Shown here piece after piece: positions 16,420 through 22,930 of a DNA stretch of 34,500 nt (position 1 is the first letter of the stretch; every line of letters begins with the position of its first letter). Location: assembly GCA_965365445.1 (NCBI GenBank), contig CBDUBS010000014.1:1-34500 (forward strand), in the 5' to 3' direction. The notes below the pieces were generated by a model. The model was given only the letters and a program-made list of their open reading frames with translations, was not told where the DNA came from and did not search any database. Origin of the DNA: CBDUBS01 sp965365445 (lineage in GTDB: Bacteria > Bacteroidota > Rhodothermia > Rhodothermales > DASSAV01). Position numbers and translations under genes: made by a program.

Positions 16420-16816
16420 ATTGATTGGCTCGTCTGGTTGCATTCTTCCTCGATGAGCCGATATAGCCCCCCTCGTCTATCAGGCTGGATATCAATATCC
16501 GGTGCGCCTCCAGCAAGTCATTTTCCACACCGGGCTTCCAGGTGTGGAAGCAGTCGGAGGCGGCCAGGGCGTCTTTCACCTCCTACGCCTCACGGTGCGA
16601 GGCGATCACGCGCTTACTCTCCCGAATTACGGTGATCTGCGCCCCGCTCAGGGTGTTCCCCTCGATGGCCAGCGATCTGTGGATGCTGCAAATAAGGTTG
16701 ATGCGCCGCTGCCGCAAGGCTCTCGCCTTATCGGTCAGCACGGTCAACCGCCCGATGGCCTCGCTAATCGCGGCGACACGATTCAGGATCTCAGGTGTAA
16801 GGTGGCTGACAGACAC
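16418..16816 (-). pseudogene. Truncated Fic-family gene with an in-frame stop
   Basis: The reading frame begins with 77 codons that end at TAG (16583-16585). It contains RRINLICSIHRSLAIEGNTL, the N-terminal region of Fic proteins. This carries SLAIEGN, which fits the (S/T)xxxE(G/N) autoinhibitory motif of class II Fic enzymes. After the TAG the same frame continues with Fic-like sequence (EVKDALAASD, LLEAHRILISSLIDEGG) until about 16445. There it loses similarity and reaches a TAA inside the tRNA terminator. The catalytic HPFx(D/E)GNGR loop is missing. A functional Fic would AMPylate target proteins; this copy cannot. It is the last piece of a decayed module transcribed away from tmRNA. Confidence 0.75.
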
Positions 16817-16831
16817 TCACAGGCTCACCCT

Positions 16832-17017
16832 TCACGGGGCGTTGTCATTCGTGCCCGGTGCATCCTCGCCCTGAACGACGGGCTTGCCATCTTTCCAGGT
16901 GACGGCGTACTGCCCCAATCGCCGCTTTTTCTCCAACGTCTTGCCGACGGCCTGACGTAGCATGTCCAACTGCCGCTGCCCCTCCGGTGAGGGCGTTGTT
17001 TTACGCTTGGTGTTCAT
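16832..17017 (-). CDS. Small 61-residue protein coupled to the zeta-toxin gene
   Basis: This short basic-then-acidic protein (KRKTTPSPEGQRQLDMLRQA and so on) has no domain I recognise. Its ATG overlaps the zeta-toxin stop as ATGA, and GAGGAGG lies about 8 bases upstream, so it was translated with the toxin. Position and size suggest a former antitoxin or accessory protein of the module. It is intact, but its partners upstream and downstream are broken, so it may be a relic. Confidence 0.55.
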   Translation of the reverse strand: MNTKRKTTPSPEGQRQLDMLRQAVGKTLEKKRRLGQYAVTWKDGKPVVQGEDAPGTNDNAP

Positions 17018-17585
17018 TTCTTGGCCTCCTCAAGCAGAAGCTGATAGTAATCGTCATGCATAATCTCGCGGTCGCTGCCGCGCTGTTCGAAAACCAGCAC
17101 TGCGCTTTCCCCATCGTTCATGAAACAAGTGCAACTATCGACGCGGTGGCTGAAGTCGTTCAGCAGATGGTTCAAACTGCGGGGAAAGCGCCGCTCGATA
17201 TCCGCCAGCGGAATGTTGTGCCCGCCGTGGGCGACCCGTTCGGCCACGCGTAGCTTGGACATTTCGCCACTCGGCAGGGCCAGATAAATCAGCTCCACCC
17301 GCCAACCATCCCGTTGCAGCCGCTCGACCAGTCGCAGGTAGGTGCGTCCCGCCAGGGTGGTTTCAAAGGCAAAGTCCTCGCGGGCGGCAATGCGCTCCTC
17401 GATCTCGCGCAGAAAGAGGCGGCCGGCGGCCGGCAGTTCCCGTTCCGGGGCCAGCGGCGAGAGCCCGGCGGCAATGAGATCCGCATTGATAAAATAGGTG
17501 CAGCCCGCCACCTGAGGCAGGTACTCCAGGGCAAAGGTTGTATTTCCGCGCCGTTGGGTCCGGCGATGATCCAACAGGTAGGCAT
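17014..17585 (-). pseudogene. Frameshifted zeta-toxin family kinase
   Basis: Zeta toxins phosphorylate UDP-N-acetylglucosamine and poison cell-wall synthesis. The gene starts ATG at 17585 with PTCWIIAGPNGA, the beginning of a P-loop. The frame then breaks near 17545-17550. The rest (NTTFALEYLPQVAGC, ADLIAAGLSPLAPERE, FAFETTLAGRTY) reads in the neighbouring frame to 17014. A one-base loss explains the switch. The codon where the P-loop Lys should be reads AAT (Asn), so the ATP-binding Lys also appears lost. A restart at the ATG at 17574 gives an ORF without a valid P-loop. Two independent-looking lesions argue for real decay rather than a sequencing error. Confidence 0.8.
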
Positions 17586-17707
17586 CAGGTCACCTCCATC
17601 TCGTAGGGCACGGAGACGGCCGCCAGGTCGCGCAGGTCGGCAAAACCCCGAATTATGCGGAAGATGGCCACCACGCTTTCCGAAAACAGCCCCTCTAATT
17701 CGATGGA
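17585..17707 (-). pseudogene. 5'-truncated ORF remnant overlapping the zeta-toxin start
   Basis: A 40-codon open frame ends at TGA overlapping the toxin ATG (TGATG). It reads protein-like sequence such as ELEGLFSESVVAIFRIIRG and DLAAVSVPYEMEVT. An in-frame TAA lies immediately upstream (17708-17710), and no convincing start exists. The coupling suggests the C-terminus of an antitoxin gene whose front is gone. No family recognised. Confidence 0.4.
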
Positions 17708-17726
17708 TTAGCGGCTTCTTAAGATT

Positions 17727-17869
17727 TTAATGCTCCTCCACCGAGTGGGTGCCGAGAATCATTTCTTCGATTTCTATTGTCGTTTGATTTCGTATCTGCG
17801 CGCTCTGCGCCTCTAACGCGTTAGCGCCGCTCCCCTGAAAGCGGCTTAAGTCGCTGACGATACGCAGAA
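17727..17869 (-). pseudogene. Possible second ORF remnant next to the tmRNA terminator
   Basis: An open frame runs from the tmRNA terminator T tract to a TAA at 17727-17729. It reads LRIVSDLSRFQGSGANALEA, then QIRNQTTIEIEEMILGTH. The composition looks coding, but the front is lost or replaced at the terminator. No family recognised. A 12-base palindrome CTAACGCGTTAG lies inside (17813-17824). Confidence 0.3.
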
Positions 17870-17911
17870 AAAAACCCGCCCCATAACCGGATGTGGTTAG
17901 TGGACGGGTTT
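17868..17911 (-). terminator. Terminator after tmRNA
   Basis: On the minus strand a long stem combines AAACCCGTCC with GGGGCGGGTTT and an inner ACTAACC/GGTTAT. Seven T residues follow. It lies just beyond the tmRNA CCA end. Confidence 0.8.
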
Positions 17912-17923
17912 GTCTTTTCTAAA

Positions 17924-18303
17924 TGGTGGAGATGCCGGGAGTCGAACCCGGGTCCGAATGGACGTACACGTCAAGCCTCTACGTGTGTAGCCTGCCTACT
18001 GGATCTCGCTCGCGCCGTATGCCGGCGGGCAGGGCCATGCGCGAGCACAGGCTGATCGGATTTCGCCACGACGTATTCAGCCGGCATCGTCGTGCCTAGT
18101 TCATCTGAAGCGATGCCTCGCGATGAGCCGGTGAACAAGCATCATCGGAGACAGACAGCAAGGCTTAATTACTGGAATTAAGCGGCCATCGCGTACGAGT
18201 AATCGTTCGCAGTTGCTTTTTTTCCGGTGAGATTTACGAGCGTACCAGAAAGCTCGACACGCCACCTGCTGCACTGACCACCCGTCGAAACCGTAACATC
18301 CCC
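17924..18303 (-). ncRNA. ssrA: tmRNA (SsrA)
   Basis: tmRNA rescues stalled ribosomes by acting as tRNA-Ala and then as a short message. The 5' end GGGGATGTTACGGTTTCGAC has the conserved GGTTTCGAC. The 3' end has a T-arm GACCCGGGTTCGACTCCCGG and an encoded CCA. GGGGATG pairs with CATCTCC to form the acceptor stem. The tag frame reads ANDYSYAMAA from GCG at 18208-18210 to TAA at 18178-18180; resuming two codons earlier at GCA would add AT. As I recall, Salinibacter ruber has a nearly identical tag. SmpB is not in this window. The length of 380 bases is typical. A weak TACTAT -10-like element about 20 bases upstream is possible. Confidence 0.95.
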
Positions 18304-18362
18304 ATTAAGTAAAGAACATCCCGAAGGACAAATAGTACGTACCAGGTTCGGGCAGGTTCCAA

Positions 18363-18815
18363 TCAGAAATTGGAGGCTTTGACTTTATCCCGCTCCATTG
18401 GCGTACCCACGGCAATCAGGCCGCGCCGCTCAAAAGCTTCCCGGATATCCGGCAGGATGGATCTCCGAAGGCTCGTGTTGAGATAGGGGATTTTTCCCCG
18501 CCCTCCGGTAATGTATTTCCGATAAGGATGGATGAACAACCGGACGTAGCGCTCCCCGACGGGCACGGCCTCCAGCATCACGACGACCCGGTACAGACCC
18601 CAGTGCCGAAGGGTGCGCATTTCGGTCGCTATACCCCCCGGAGGGTTGGTATCGGCTGGTTCCCATCCTGCTTCTTCCAGAGCCGCTTCGATGGCGTCCA
18701 GCGATGCAGGCTCCGTTTCCGTAACCGGGCGCACCTCGAAGTCCCGGTATAGAGGAGAGACGGAAGGGGAACATCCCGAAACCAGCAGAAACAGCACGAG
18801 CAGAAAACGTTTCAT
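18363..18815 (-). CDS. Small predicted lipoprotein of unknown function
   Basis: The N-terminus MKRFLLVLFLLVSGCSP is a type II signal peptide with lipobox LVSGC and acylated C15. The mature protein is about 135 aa with mixed alpha/beta character, for example WGLYRVVVMLEAVPVGERYVR and FIHPYRKYITGGRGKIPYLN. No family recognised. It likely sits in the outer or inner membrane facing the periplasm. It ends about 60 bases before the tmRNA 5' end on the same strand, so read-through into ssrA is possible. Confidence 0.75.
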   Translation of the reverse strand: MKRFLLVLFLLVSGCSPSVSPLYRDFEVRPVTETEPASLDAIEAALEEAGWEPADTNPPGGIATEMRTLRHWGLYRVVVMLEAVPVGERYVRLFIHPYRKYITGGRGKIPYLNTSLRRSILPDIREAFERRGLIAVGTPMERDKVKASNF

Positions 18816-18875
18816 CGATCGGCAGGGTAGGGAGAAAACCGTTGCCTTTACAACATGAGGTAGCAGGCAAAGTTC

Positions 18876-18922
18876 AAAAAAAGAAACCGGGCAGGCATGC
18901 TCACCCGTACATGCCCGCCCGG
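18876..18922 (-). terminator. Strong terminator of the candidate small RNA
   Basis: On the minus strand CCGGGCGGGCATG pairs with CATGCCTGCCCGG over 13 positions including one G-U pair. On the opposite strand that position would be an A-C mismatch. TTTCTTTTTTT follows, which fixes the direction. Confidence 0.85.
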
Positions 18923-18991
18923 CGTTGCGGAGCTGTCTCCGCGGTGCAGAGCACCGTGTGCTTCGGCAAAGGAGGCGTTCCGAAGCGCTAC
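18876..18991 (-). ncRNA. Candidate sigma54-dependent small RNA with an anti-Shine-Dalgarno loop
   Basis: About 116 bases begin 12 bases after a -24/-12 element and end in a terminator. Four hairpins fill it. The first is GCTTCGG/CCGAAGC (18980-18986 with 18960-18966) with a 13-base loop containing CCTCCTTT. The second is CGGTGC-TCT-GCACCG (18942-18956). The third is GCGGAG-ACAG-CTCCGC (18927-18942, sharing one base with the second). The fourth is the terminator. No credible ORF fits. The first loop copies the CCUCCUUU of the 16S rRNA 3' tail and could pair with Shine-Dalgarno sequences. I recognise no known RNA family. Regulation and function are inference; the promoter, the hairpins and the U tract are seen directly. 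Confidence 0.6.
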
Positions 18992-19001
18992 CTGATTATT
19001 T

Positions 19002-19018
19002 AGCAAGCACCGTGCCAA
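19002..19018 (-). promoter_or_regulatory. Sigma54 (RpoN) -24/-12 promoter
   Basis: The minus strand reads TTGGCACGGTGCTTGCT, matching the consensus TGGCACG-N4-TTGC(A/T) throughout, with GG-N10-GC spacing. It lies about 111 bases after the hydrolase stop and 11 bases before the predicted RNA start. An activator site would be expected further upstream (higher coordinates), but none is obvious. Confidence 0.72.
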
Positions 19019-19128
19019 TTCGCCACGCACCGCCTGTCGCCGCCCTGTGAGACGGTATGTATGGGTTTTTGCCGCGCTGTGTAGACGCCGGTGTACAGTA
19101 TGCTGTTAAAGGGCGTCTTCGGAACGGG

Positions 19129-19953
19129 CTAAAGAGAAGCAATTTGCTTATCGTGGGAGGGCACGGTGGAAGGCTTGTACAGACGGGCCAGAAACGCGCC
19201 GACGTATTTGTTGAAGGCGGCAGGGTGCTCGATCATCGGGGCATGTCCGCACCGGTCGATAAATACGAGTTCGGAGCGAGGAATACCTTCATTGAATCGT
19301 TGAGCTACGTCGGGAGGCGTGATGGCGTCGTCGCGGCCCCATACCAGCAGCGTCGGCCGTTCGATCTCGCCGAGTCGGTCGGCGACGGTTTCCGATTTGG
19401 TAGACCGTGCCATTTTGATGAGGCGCACCACCCGCGAGCGGTCGTTGACGAGTTCGAGCATTTCATCGACCAGCTCGTCCGAGGCGTGTACGGGGTCGTA
19501 GAATGTGACGGCTGCTCGCTCTCGGATGAACTCCCGGTCGTGGCGTCGGGGGGTGGACGTCCCCATCGATACTTCGTATATACCGGAAGCGCCGGAAAGG
19601 ATGAGGGCAGCTACTTTTTCCTGATGCGTAAGGGTATAGAGCAAGGCGATGTGGCCGCCGAGGGAGTTGCCTGCAAAAACGGCATTTTCGATGCCAGTAG
19701 CGCAGAGGAAGCCGTGAACGTAACTGGTTAGACCCGAAACGCTGGTCTGATTGAGCGGAAGGTCGTACACCGGCAGCAGTGGAGCAACTACGTCATACCC
19801 CTGTTCGCTGAGGTACCGGATGGCAGCCGTCCAGTTGCCCAGGTCGCCAAGCATTCCGTGGAGCAACAAAATGGTCGGCGTATCATCGGAAGGCCGGCCC
19901 GCACGGATAAAGCGATAGGGGCCTTTGGACTGAATGGAGTATGGCGAAGGCAT
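19129..19953 (-). CDS. Alpha/beta hydrolase
   Basis: This soluble alpha/beta-fold hydrolase has a Ser-Asp-His triad. The oxyanion segment is LLLHGMLG (29-36), the nucleophile elbow GNSLGG has S97, the acid is in GRDDAITP (D208 or D209), and the His is in CGHAPM (about 237). The cap region (130-190) contains a basic helix. The substrate is unknown; sequence alone does not separate esterase from C-C hydrolase or lipase-like activity. It has no signal peptide. It is transcribed alone toward the small RNA locus. Confidence 0.83.
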   Translation of the reverse strand: MPSPYSIQSKGPYRFIRAGRPSDDTPTILLLHGMLGDLGNWTAAIRYLSEQGYDVVAPLLPVYDLPLNQTSVSGLTSYVHGFLCATGIENAVFAGNSLGGHIALLYTLTHQEKVAALILSGASGIYEVSMGTSTPRRHDREFIRERAAVTFYDPVHASDELVDEMLELVNDRSRVVRLIKMARSTKSETVADRLGEIERPTLLVWGRDDAITPPDVAQRFNEGIPRSELVFIDRCGHAPMIEHPAAFNKYVGAFLARLYKPSTVPSHDKQIASL

Positions 19954-20063
19954 GTCGGGGGTACACGTCGTACGATAGGGGAAAAGAGATGGCGTGCTAC
20001 CACGCCGGAAAATACAGTGTAGGATAAGGTGATGCCAGTATGAGAGGGCTCTCGTTCGGAGCG

Positions 20064-20116
20064 CCCCGAACCTGGAGGCAGGTTCGGGGTAGAAAGACGC
20101 CTTTTACGAGCGTCTT
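20064..20116. other. Two adjacent perfect hairpins in the 270-base divergent gap
   Basis: CCCCGAACCTG and CAGGTTCGGGG form an 11-base perfect stem with loop GAGG (20064-20089). Five bases on, AAGACGC and GCGTCTT form a 7-base stem (20094-20116). No U tract follows on either strand. They lie between the hydrolase start and the gene at 20224. They could be RNA structure or protein sites; the role is unknown. Confidence 0.45.
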
Positions 20117-20152
20117 CGACAAATAATCGAAACCATAAGGCCGTCCATTTCG

Positions 20153-20181
20153 TTGCACTAGAAGAGTAACCGTTTTATTTT
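20153..20181 (+). promoter_or_regulatory. Possible promoter of the 31-residue basic protein
   Basis: TTGCAC and TATTTT are separated by 17 bases, a layout like that of the tRNA-Met promoter. It would give a leader of about 35 bases ending in the Shine-Dalgarno sequence. The -10 match is weak. Confidence 0.35.
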
Positions 20182-20223
20182 AATAATCTCATTCGCAGCG
20201 AGTGTCAACCTGGAGGAAGAAAT

Positions 20224-20319
20224 ATGCCCTGTGGTCGTAAGCGCAAACGTCATAAAATAGCGACGCATAAGCGCAAGAAGCGCCTTCGCAAGAATCGCCA
20301 TAAGAAGAAGTCTCGCTAG
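20224..20319 (+). CDS. AURKAIP1/COX24-type small ribosome-associated protein, 31 aa
   Basis: The product MPCGRKRKRHKIATHKRKKR continues with LRKNRHKKKSR. More than half its residues are Lys, Arg or His. It matches the short AURKAIP1/COX24 proteins found across Bacteroidota. Related small basic proteins, such as mycobacterial bS22 and mitochondrial mS38, bind the small ribosomal subunit; a ribosomal role here is by family analogy. GGAGGA at 20212-20217 is well placed before the ATG. A terminator follows, so it is probably monocistronic. It is easily missed because of its size. Confidence 0.85.
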   Translation: MPCGRKRKRHKIATHKRKKRLRKNRHKKKSR

Positions 20320-20349
20320 GGCAGTATCCTGCGAGCCCTTCATCTCAAA

Positions 20350-20384
20350 AGCTGCGGCTGGTACTCCGGCGGTGGCTTTTTTGT
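20350..20384 (+). terminator. Terminator after the 31-residue gene
   Basis: AGCTGCGGCTGG and CCGGCGGTGGCT can fold imperfectly around a short loop, with six T residues directly after. Confidence 0.6.
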
Positions 20385-20545
20385 TTATATCTTGCTCTGC
20401 CGCACCCTCGGAAAAGCGATTCCTGAAACTCACACGGCAGACAGCCGGTTTAACCCCGAACCGGTTCGGCAACTGCCGATACGGAGTGGGTTGAGATCGC
20501 CCATCGGTACCATTGGAAGCATATCCAGTCCGATATTCATTGGCC

Positions 20546-20866
20546 ATGAAGAAATATTCATTAGGTGCTGTCGCACGTGCAGGGGCCTGGGGGGCGGCGC
20601 TGGGCGGGATAGCCGGTTTTGCGCTGGGCCTGCTCGTCGCTCCGGAGGAAGGGGAGACGATCCGACGCCGACTGGGCTACCAGATCGATCATCTCATCGC
20701 GTACCTGGATCGATACGTGGAACAGTTAACCCATTCGGACTCCTACGGGGATCATCGGCTGAGGAGAGAACCCCTCCATCCGGATGCTCGGGAAAGGGCG
20801 AAGCGGATCAAGGAGGATATCGATGAGCTCATGGGGGAATTGAAACGGCATTCCACCGCACGATAA
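20546..20866 (+). CDS. YtxH domain protein
   Basis: A glycine-rich hydrophobic segment (AALGGIAGFALGLLVAPEEG) is followed by an amphipathic charged helix region. This is the usual form of YtxH proteins, which are small membrane-associated proteins of largely unknown function linked to general stress in Bacillus. The ATG at 20546 is preferred over one at 20513, since it gives MKKYSLGAVARAG, a typical start. Length about 106 aa. It is first of a same-strand run with yaaA and a uridine kinase. Confidence 0.75.
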   Translation: MKKYSLGAVARAGAWGAALGGIAGFALGLLVAPEEGETIRRRLGYQIDHLIAYLDRYVEQLTHSDSYGDHRLRREPLHPDARERAKRIKEDIDELMGELKRHSTAR

Positions 20867-20925
20867 TGTACAGGGGACGGCATAGGTGACCGCCCCATTT
20901 CCTATCCGGGTCGTCGCAGACTCTT

Positions 20926-21741
20926 ATGCCCAACTTCTCCATTCTTCTTCCTCCCGCTGAAGGGAAACGTGAGGGCGGCAATCCGTTTGCGCCGGATATG
21001 TTCGATTACCGCTCCTCAAATACGTTCAATTATTTCAATGAATTGAACGTAGAACGCCGGAAGTTGATCGCTGCAGTACAGCAATTCCTGGAAAGAGGCA
21101 GCCATATCGGGGAGGTGCTGGAGCTATCCGGGGCCAATCTGGAGGCGGCGATAGCGGCCGATCTGAACGTGCTGGACGCCCCGTTGATGTCGGCTCTCGA
21201 CAGGTATAGCCCGGGCGGAATGTACCAGGCGATGGATTTTACCGGCTTGCCGACGGGCGCGCAACGACGATTGCTGGAAGACGGAATCATCTTCTCCGGT
21301 TTGTTCGGGCTGCTTCGGCCGGACGATCTCATTCCGAATTACCGGTTGCGCATGAATGCGGTGTTGCCGGGAATAGGGAAAGTTTCGCAGTTCTGGCGCC
21401 CTTTTTTGAGCCCGGTGCTGAACCGCCTGCTCGAAGGAAGGGTGGTCTGGAATTTGCTGCCGGAGATCCACCGGGAAGCCTGGGAGGACACCCACAGGTA
21501 CGCCGTCATGGTGGACGTGAAGTTCCAGACGGAAAGTAAAGGGGAAAGGCGGACGGTTACCCATGGGGTCAAGCCGCTTCGGGGCCAGTTGACGAACCTG
21601 ATCGTGCGTGAAACGCTGGAAGATCCCGAGCAGCTGCGCGAGTGGGAGCAGCCCGATGGGTTCCGGTACGACGACGAAACCTCGGTTTACGACGAATCGA
21701 CGCGAACGGCCACGATCGTCATGGTTAAAAGAGTGGTTTGA
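20926..21741 (+). CDS. yaaA: YaaA family peroxide-stress protein
   Basis: YaaA (DUF328) lowers free intracellular iron and limits oxidative DNA damage in E. coli; the fold binds DNA. Family hallmarks seen here are the opening FSILLPPAEGKREGG, the central FSGLFGLLRPDDLIPNYRLRM, and WNLLPEIHREAW. The length of 271 aa is near the family norm. The ATG is supported by the alignment of ILLPPAEGK close to the N-terminus. It ends 28 bases before the uridine kinase start, so co-transcription is likely. Confidence 0.88.
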   Translation: MPNFSILLPPAEGKREGGNPFAPDMFDYRSSNTFNYFNELNVERRKLIAAVQQFLERGSHIGEVLELSGANLEAAIAADLNVLDAPLMSALDRYSPGGMYQAMDFTGLPTGAQRRLLEDGIIFSGLFGLLRPDDLIPNYRLRMNAVLPGIGKVSQFWRPFLSPVLNRLLEGRVVWNLLPEIHREAWEDTHRYAVMVDVKFQTESKGERRTVTHGVKPLRGQLTNLIVRETLEDPEQLREWEQPDGFRYDDETSVYDESTRTATIVMVKRVV

Positions 21742-21769
21742 GCGAGCAAACGCTCGGGAGGGAATAGTT

Positions 21770-22426
21770 GTGATCCGACCGGTAGTGATTGGCCTTGCCG
21801 GAGGCTCCGGTTCGGGGAAAAGCACCGTTATCGACAGGATCGTGCAATTTTTTGGATCCCGACGGATAGCGGTTCTGGATCATGACGCTTATTACCGTGA
21901 CCTGGCTCACCTGCCGTTCGAACAACGGGCCGCTTTCAACTTCGATCATCCGGTCGCGCTCGAAACGGATCTGATGCGGCGCCACCTGGATACGCTGCTG
22001 ACCGGCCATGCGATACGGAAACCGATCTACAACTTCAAAACGCATACCCGCGAGGCGGAAACCGTTCTCATCGAACCAAGGGGTGTCGTTATCGTGGAGG
22101 GCATTCTGGTGCTTGCCGAACCGGATCTCCTCGATCGGATGGATATCAAGATATTCGTGGATACCGCCGACGACATTCGTCTGATGCGTCGTATCCGGCG
22201 CGATCTGCTCGAGCGGGGAAGGAGCATCGAGGCGGTGCTGGATCAGTACGAGCGCACCGTTCGACCCATGCACCTGGAATTCGTGGAGCCGTCGAAACGG
22301 CAGGCCGACGTAATCATCCCGAGGGGCGGGCACAACCGCGTCGCCATCGAAATGGTACTGGCCCGAATCGATACATTGCTGAAACAGGAGCGCTACGACC
22401 CTCCCGTACTCCATGTCGATGGATGA
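21770..22426 (+). CDS. udk: Uridine kinase
   Basis: This pyrimidine-salvage enzyme phosphorylates uridine or cytidine to the monophosphate. The P-loop is GGSGSGKST (11-19). It also has DHDAYYRDL, the NFDHPVAL segment, and PIYNFKTHTR, all typical of uridine kinase. GTG at 21770 is chosen because GGGAGGG lies about 7 bases upstream and the P-loop then sits at its usual place. A longer ATG frame from 21608 overlaps yaaA and adds non-homologous sequence. The stop lies 6 bases from that of the convergent PepSY gene. Confidence 0.9.
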   Translation: MIRPVVIGLAGGSGSGKSTVIDRIVQFFGSRRIAVLDHDAYYRDLAHLPFEQRAAFNFDHPVALETDLMRRHLDTLLTGHAIRKPIYNFKTHTREAETVLIEPRGVVIVEGILVLAEPDLLDRMDIKIFVDTADDIRLMRRIRRDLLERGRSIEAVLDQYERTVRPMHLEFVEPSKRQADVIIPRGGHNRVAIEMVLARIDTLLKQERYDPPVLHVDG

Positions 22427-22432
22427 GTGGTC

Positions 22433-22810
22433 CTATGGCGTCTGCTCCGTCAGCGACGGGCGCGGCGCGTACATGAGCAGATGGTATTCCGCGCGGGCGA
22501 TGTCGCCCGAGTTGGCATCTACCATCACCTCGACATCCTTTCCCTGGGCATCCAGCGCCACCGAGTAAACCGGCCGCCCGTCAAGCTCATCGAGCCTCAG
22601 CTTACGCACCGTAGATCGTTGCACGTACGCCAGGGCCGCTTCCTCCGCCTGTGCGGGGGTTATCCGAGGCGCTTCGGACAGCAGGGCAGCCGATGAAGCG
22701 GGCCGCTTGTCCATGGAGCCGAATGCAAACAGGACGACGAGGGCCCCGGCCAGAACGAGCACAAGCACCCGAAGCACCCGCACCTCACTGAACCGCTTTG
22801 TCGTTTCCAT
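22433..22810 (-). CDS. Single-pass PepSY domain protein
   Basis: One N-terminal membrane helix (about 14-31, VLVLVLAGALVVLFAFG) is followed by a short linker and a PepSY-type domain. That domain runs from TPAQAEEAALAYVQ through DGRPVYSVALDAQGKDVEVM to VDANSGDIARAEY. PepSY domains are small periplasmic modules often linked to protease inhibition or redox proteins; the specific role here is unknown. Length 125 aa. It lies 120 bases after coaX on the same strand. Confidence 0.78.
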   Translation of the reverse strand: METTKRFSEVRVLRVLVLVLAGALVVLFAFGSMDKRPASSAALLSEAPRITPAQAEEAALAYVQRSTVRKLRLDELDGRPVYSVALDAQGKDVEVMVDANSGDIARAEYHLLMYAPRPSLTEQTP

Positions 22811-22930
22811 GCCTGTAAACAGGAATTATTGATGCAGGATGGTATCATACGCACAGTAAAGGAATGTACGACAGGGAAGGCGTGAGAGGAAGGCAAAAGG
22901 GTATGTAACAAAAAGATATCGGGCGGCTTT

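Noticed and set aside
17813..17824. Palindrome CTAACGCGTTAG as an origin or partition site
   Set aside because: A single 12-base palindrome in decayed DNA, with no iterons or partition genes nearby, is not enough.
16309..17924. Attachment-site direct repeats of the tRNA or tmRNA 3' ends
   Set aside because: I looked by eye for repeats of the tRNA T-arm/acceptor sequence and of the tmRNA 3' end within the interval and saw none longer than a few bases.
18848..19030. 60-residue minus-strand ORF across the small RNA locus
   Set aside because: It spans the sigma54 promoter, the hairpins and the terminator, and its sequence is not protein-like.
20158..20547. 129-residue minus-strand ORF opposite the 31-residue gene
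   Set aside because: It is antisense to a well-supported small gene with a strong Shine-Dalgarno and a terminator. The product has no recognisable features.
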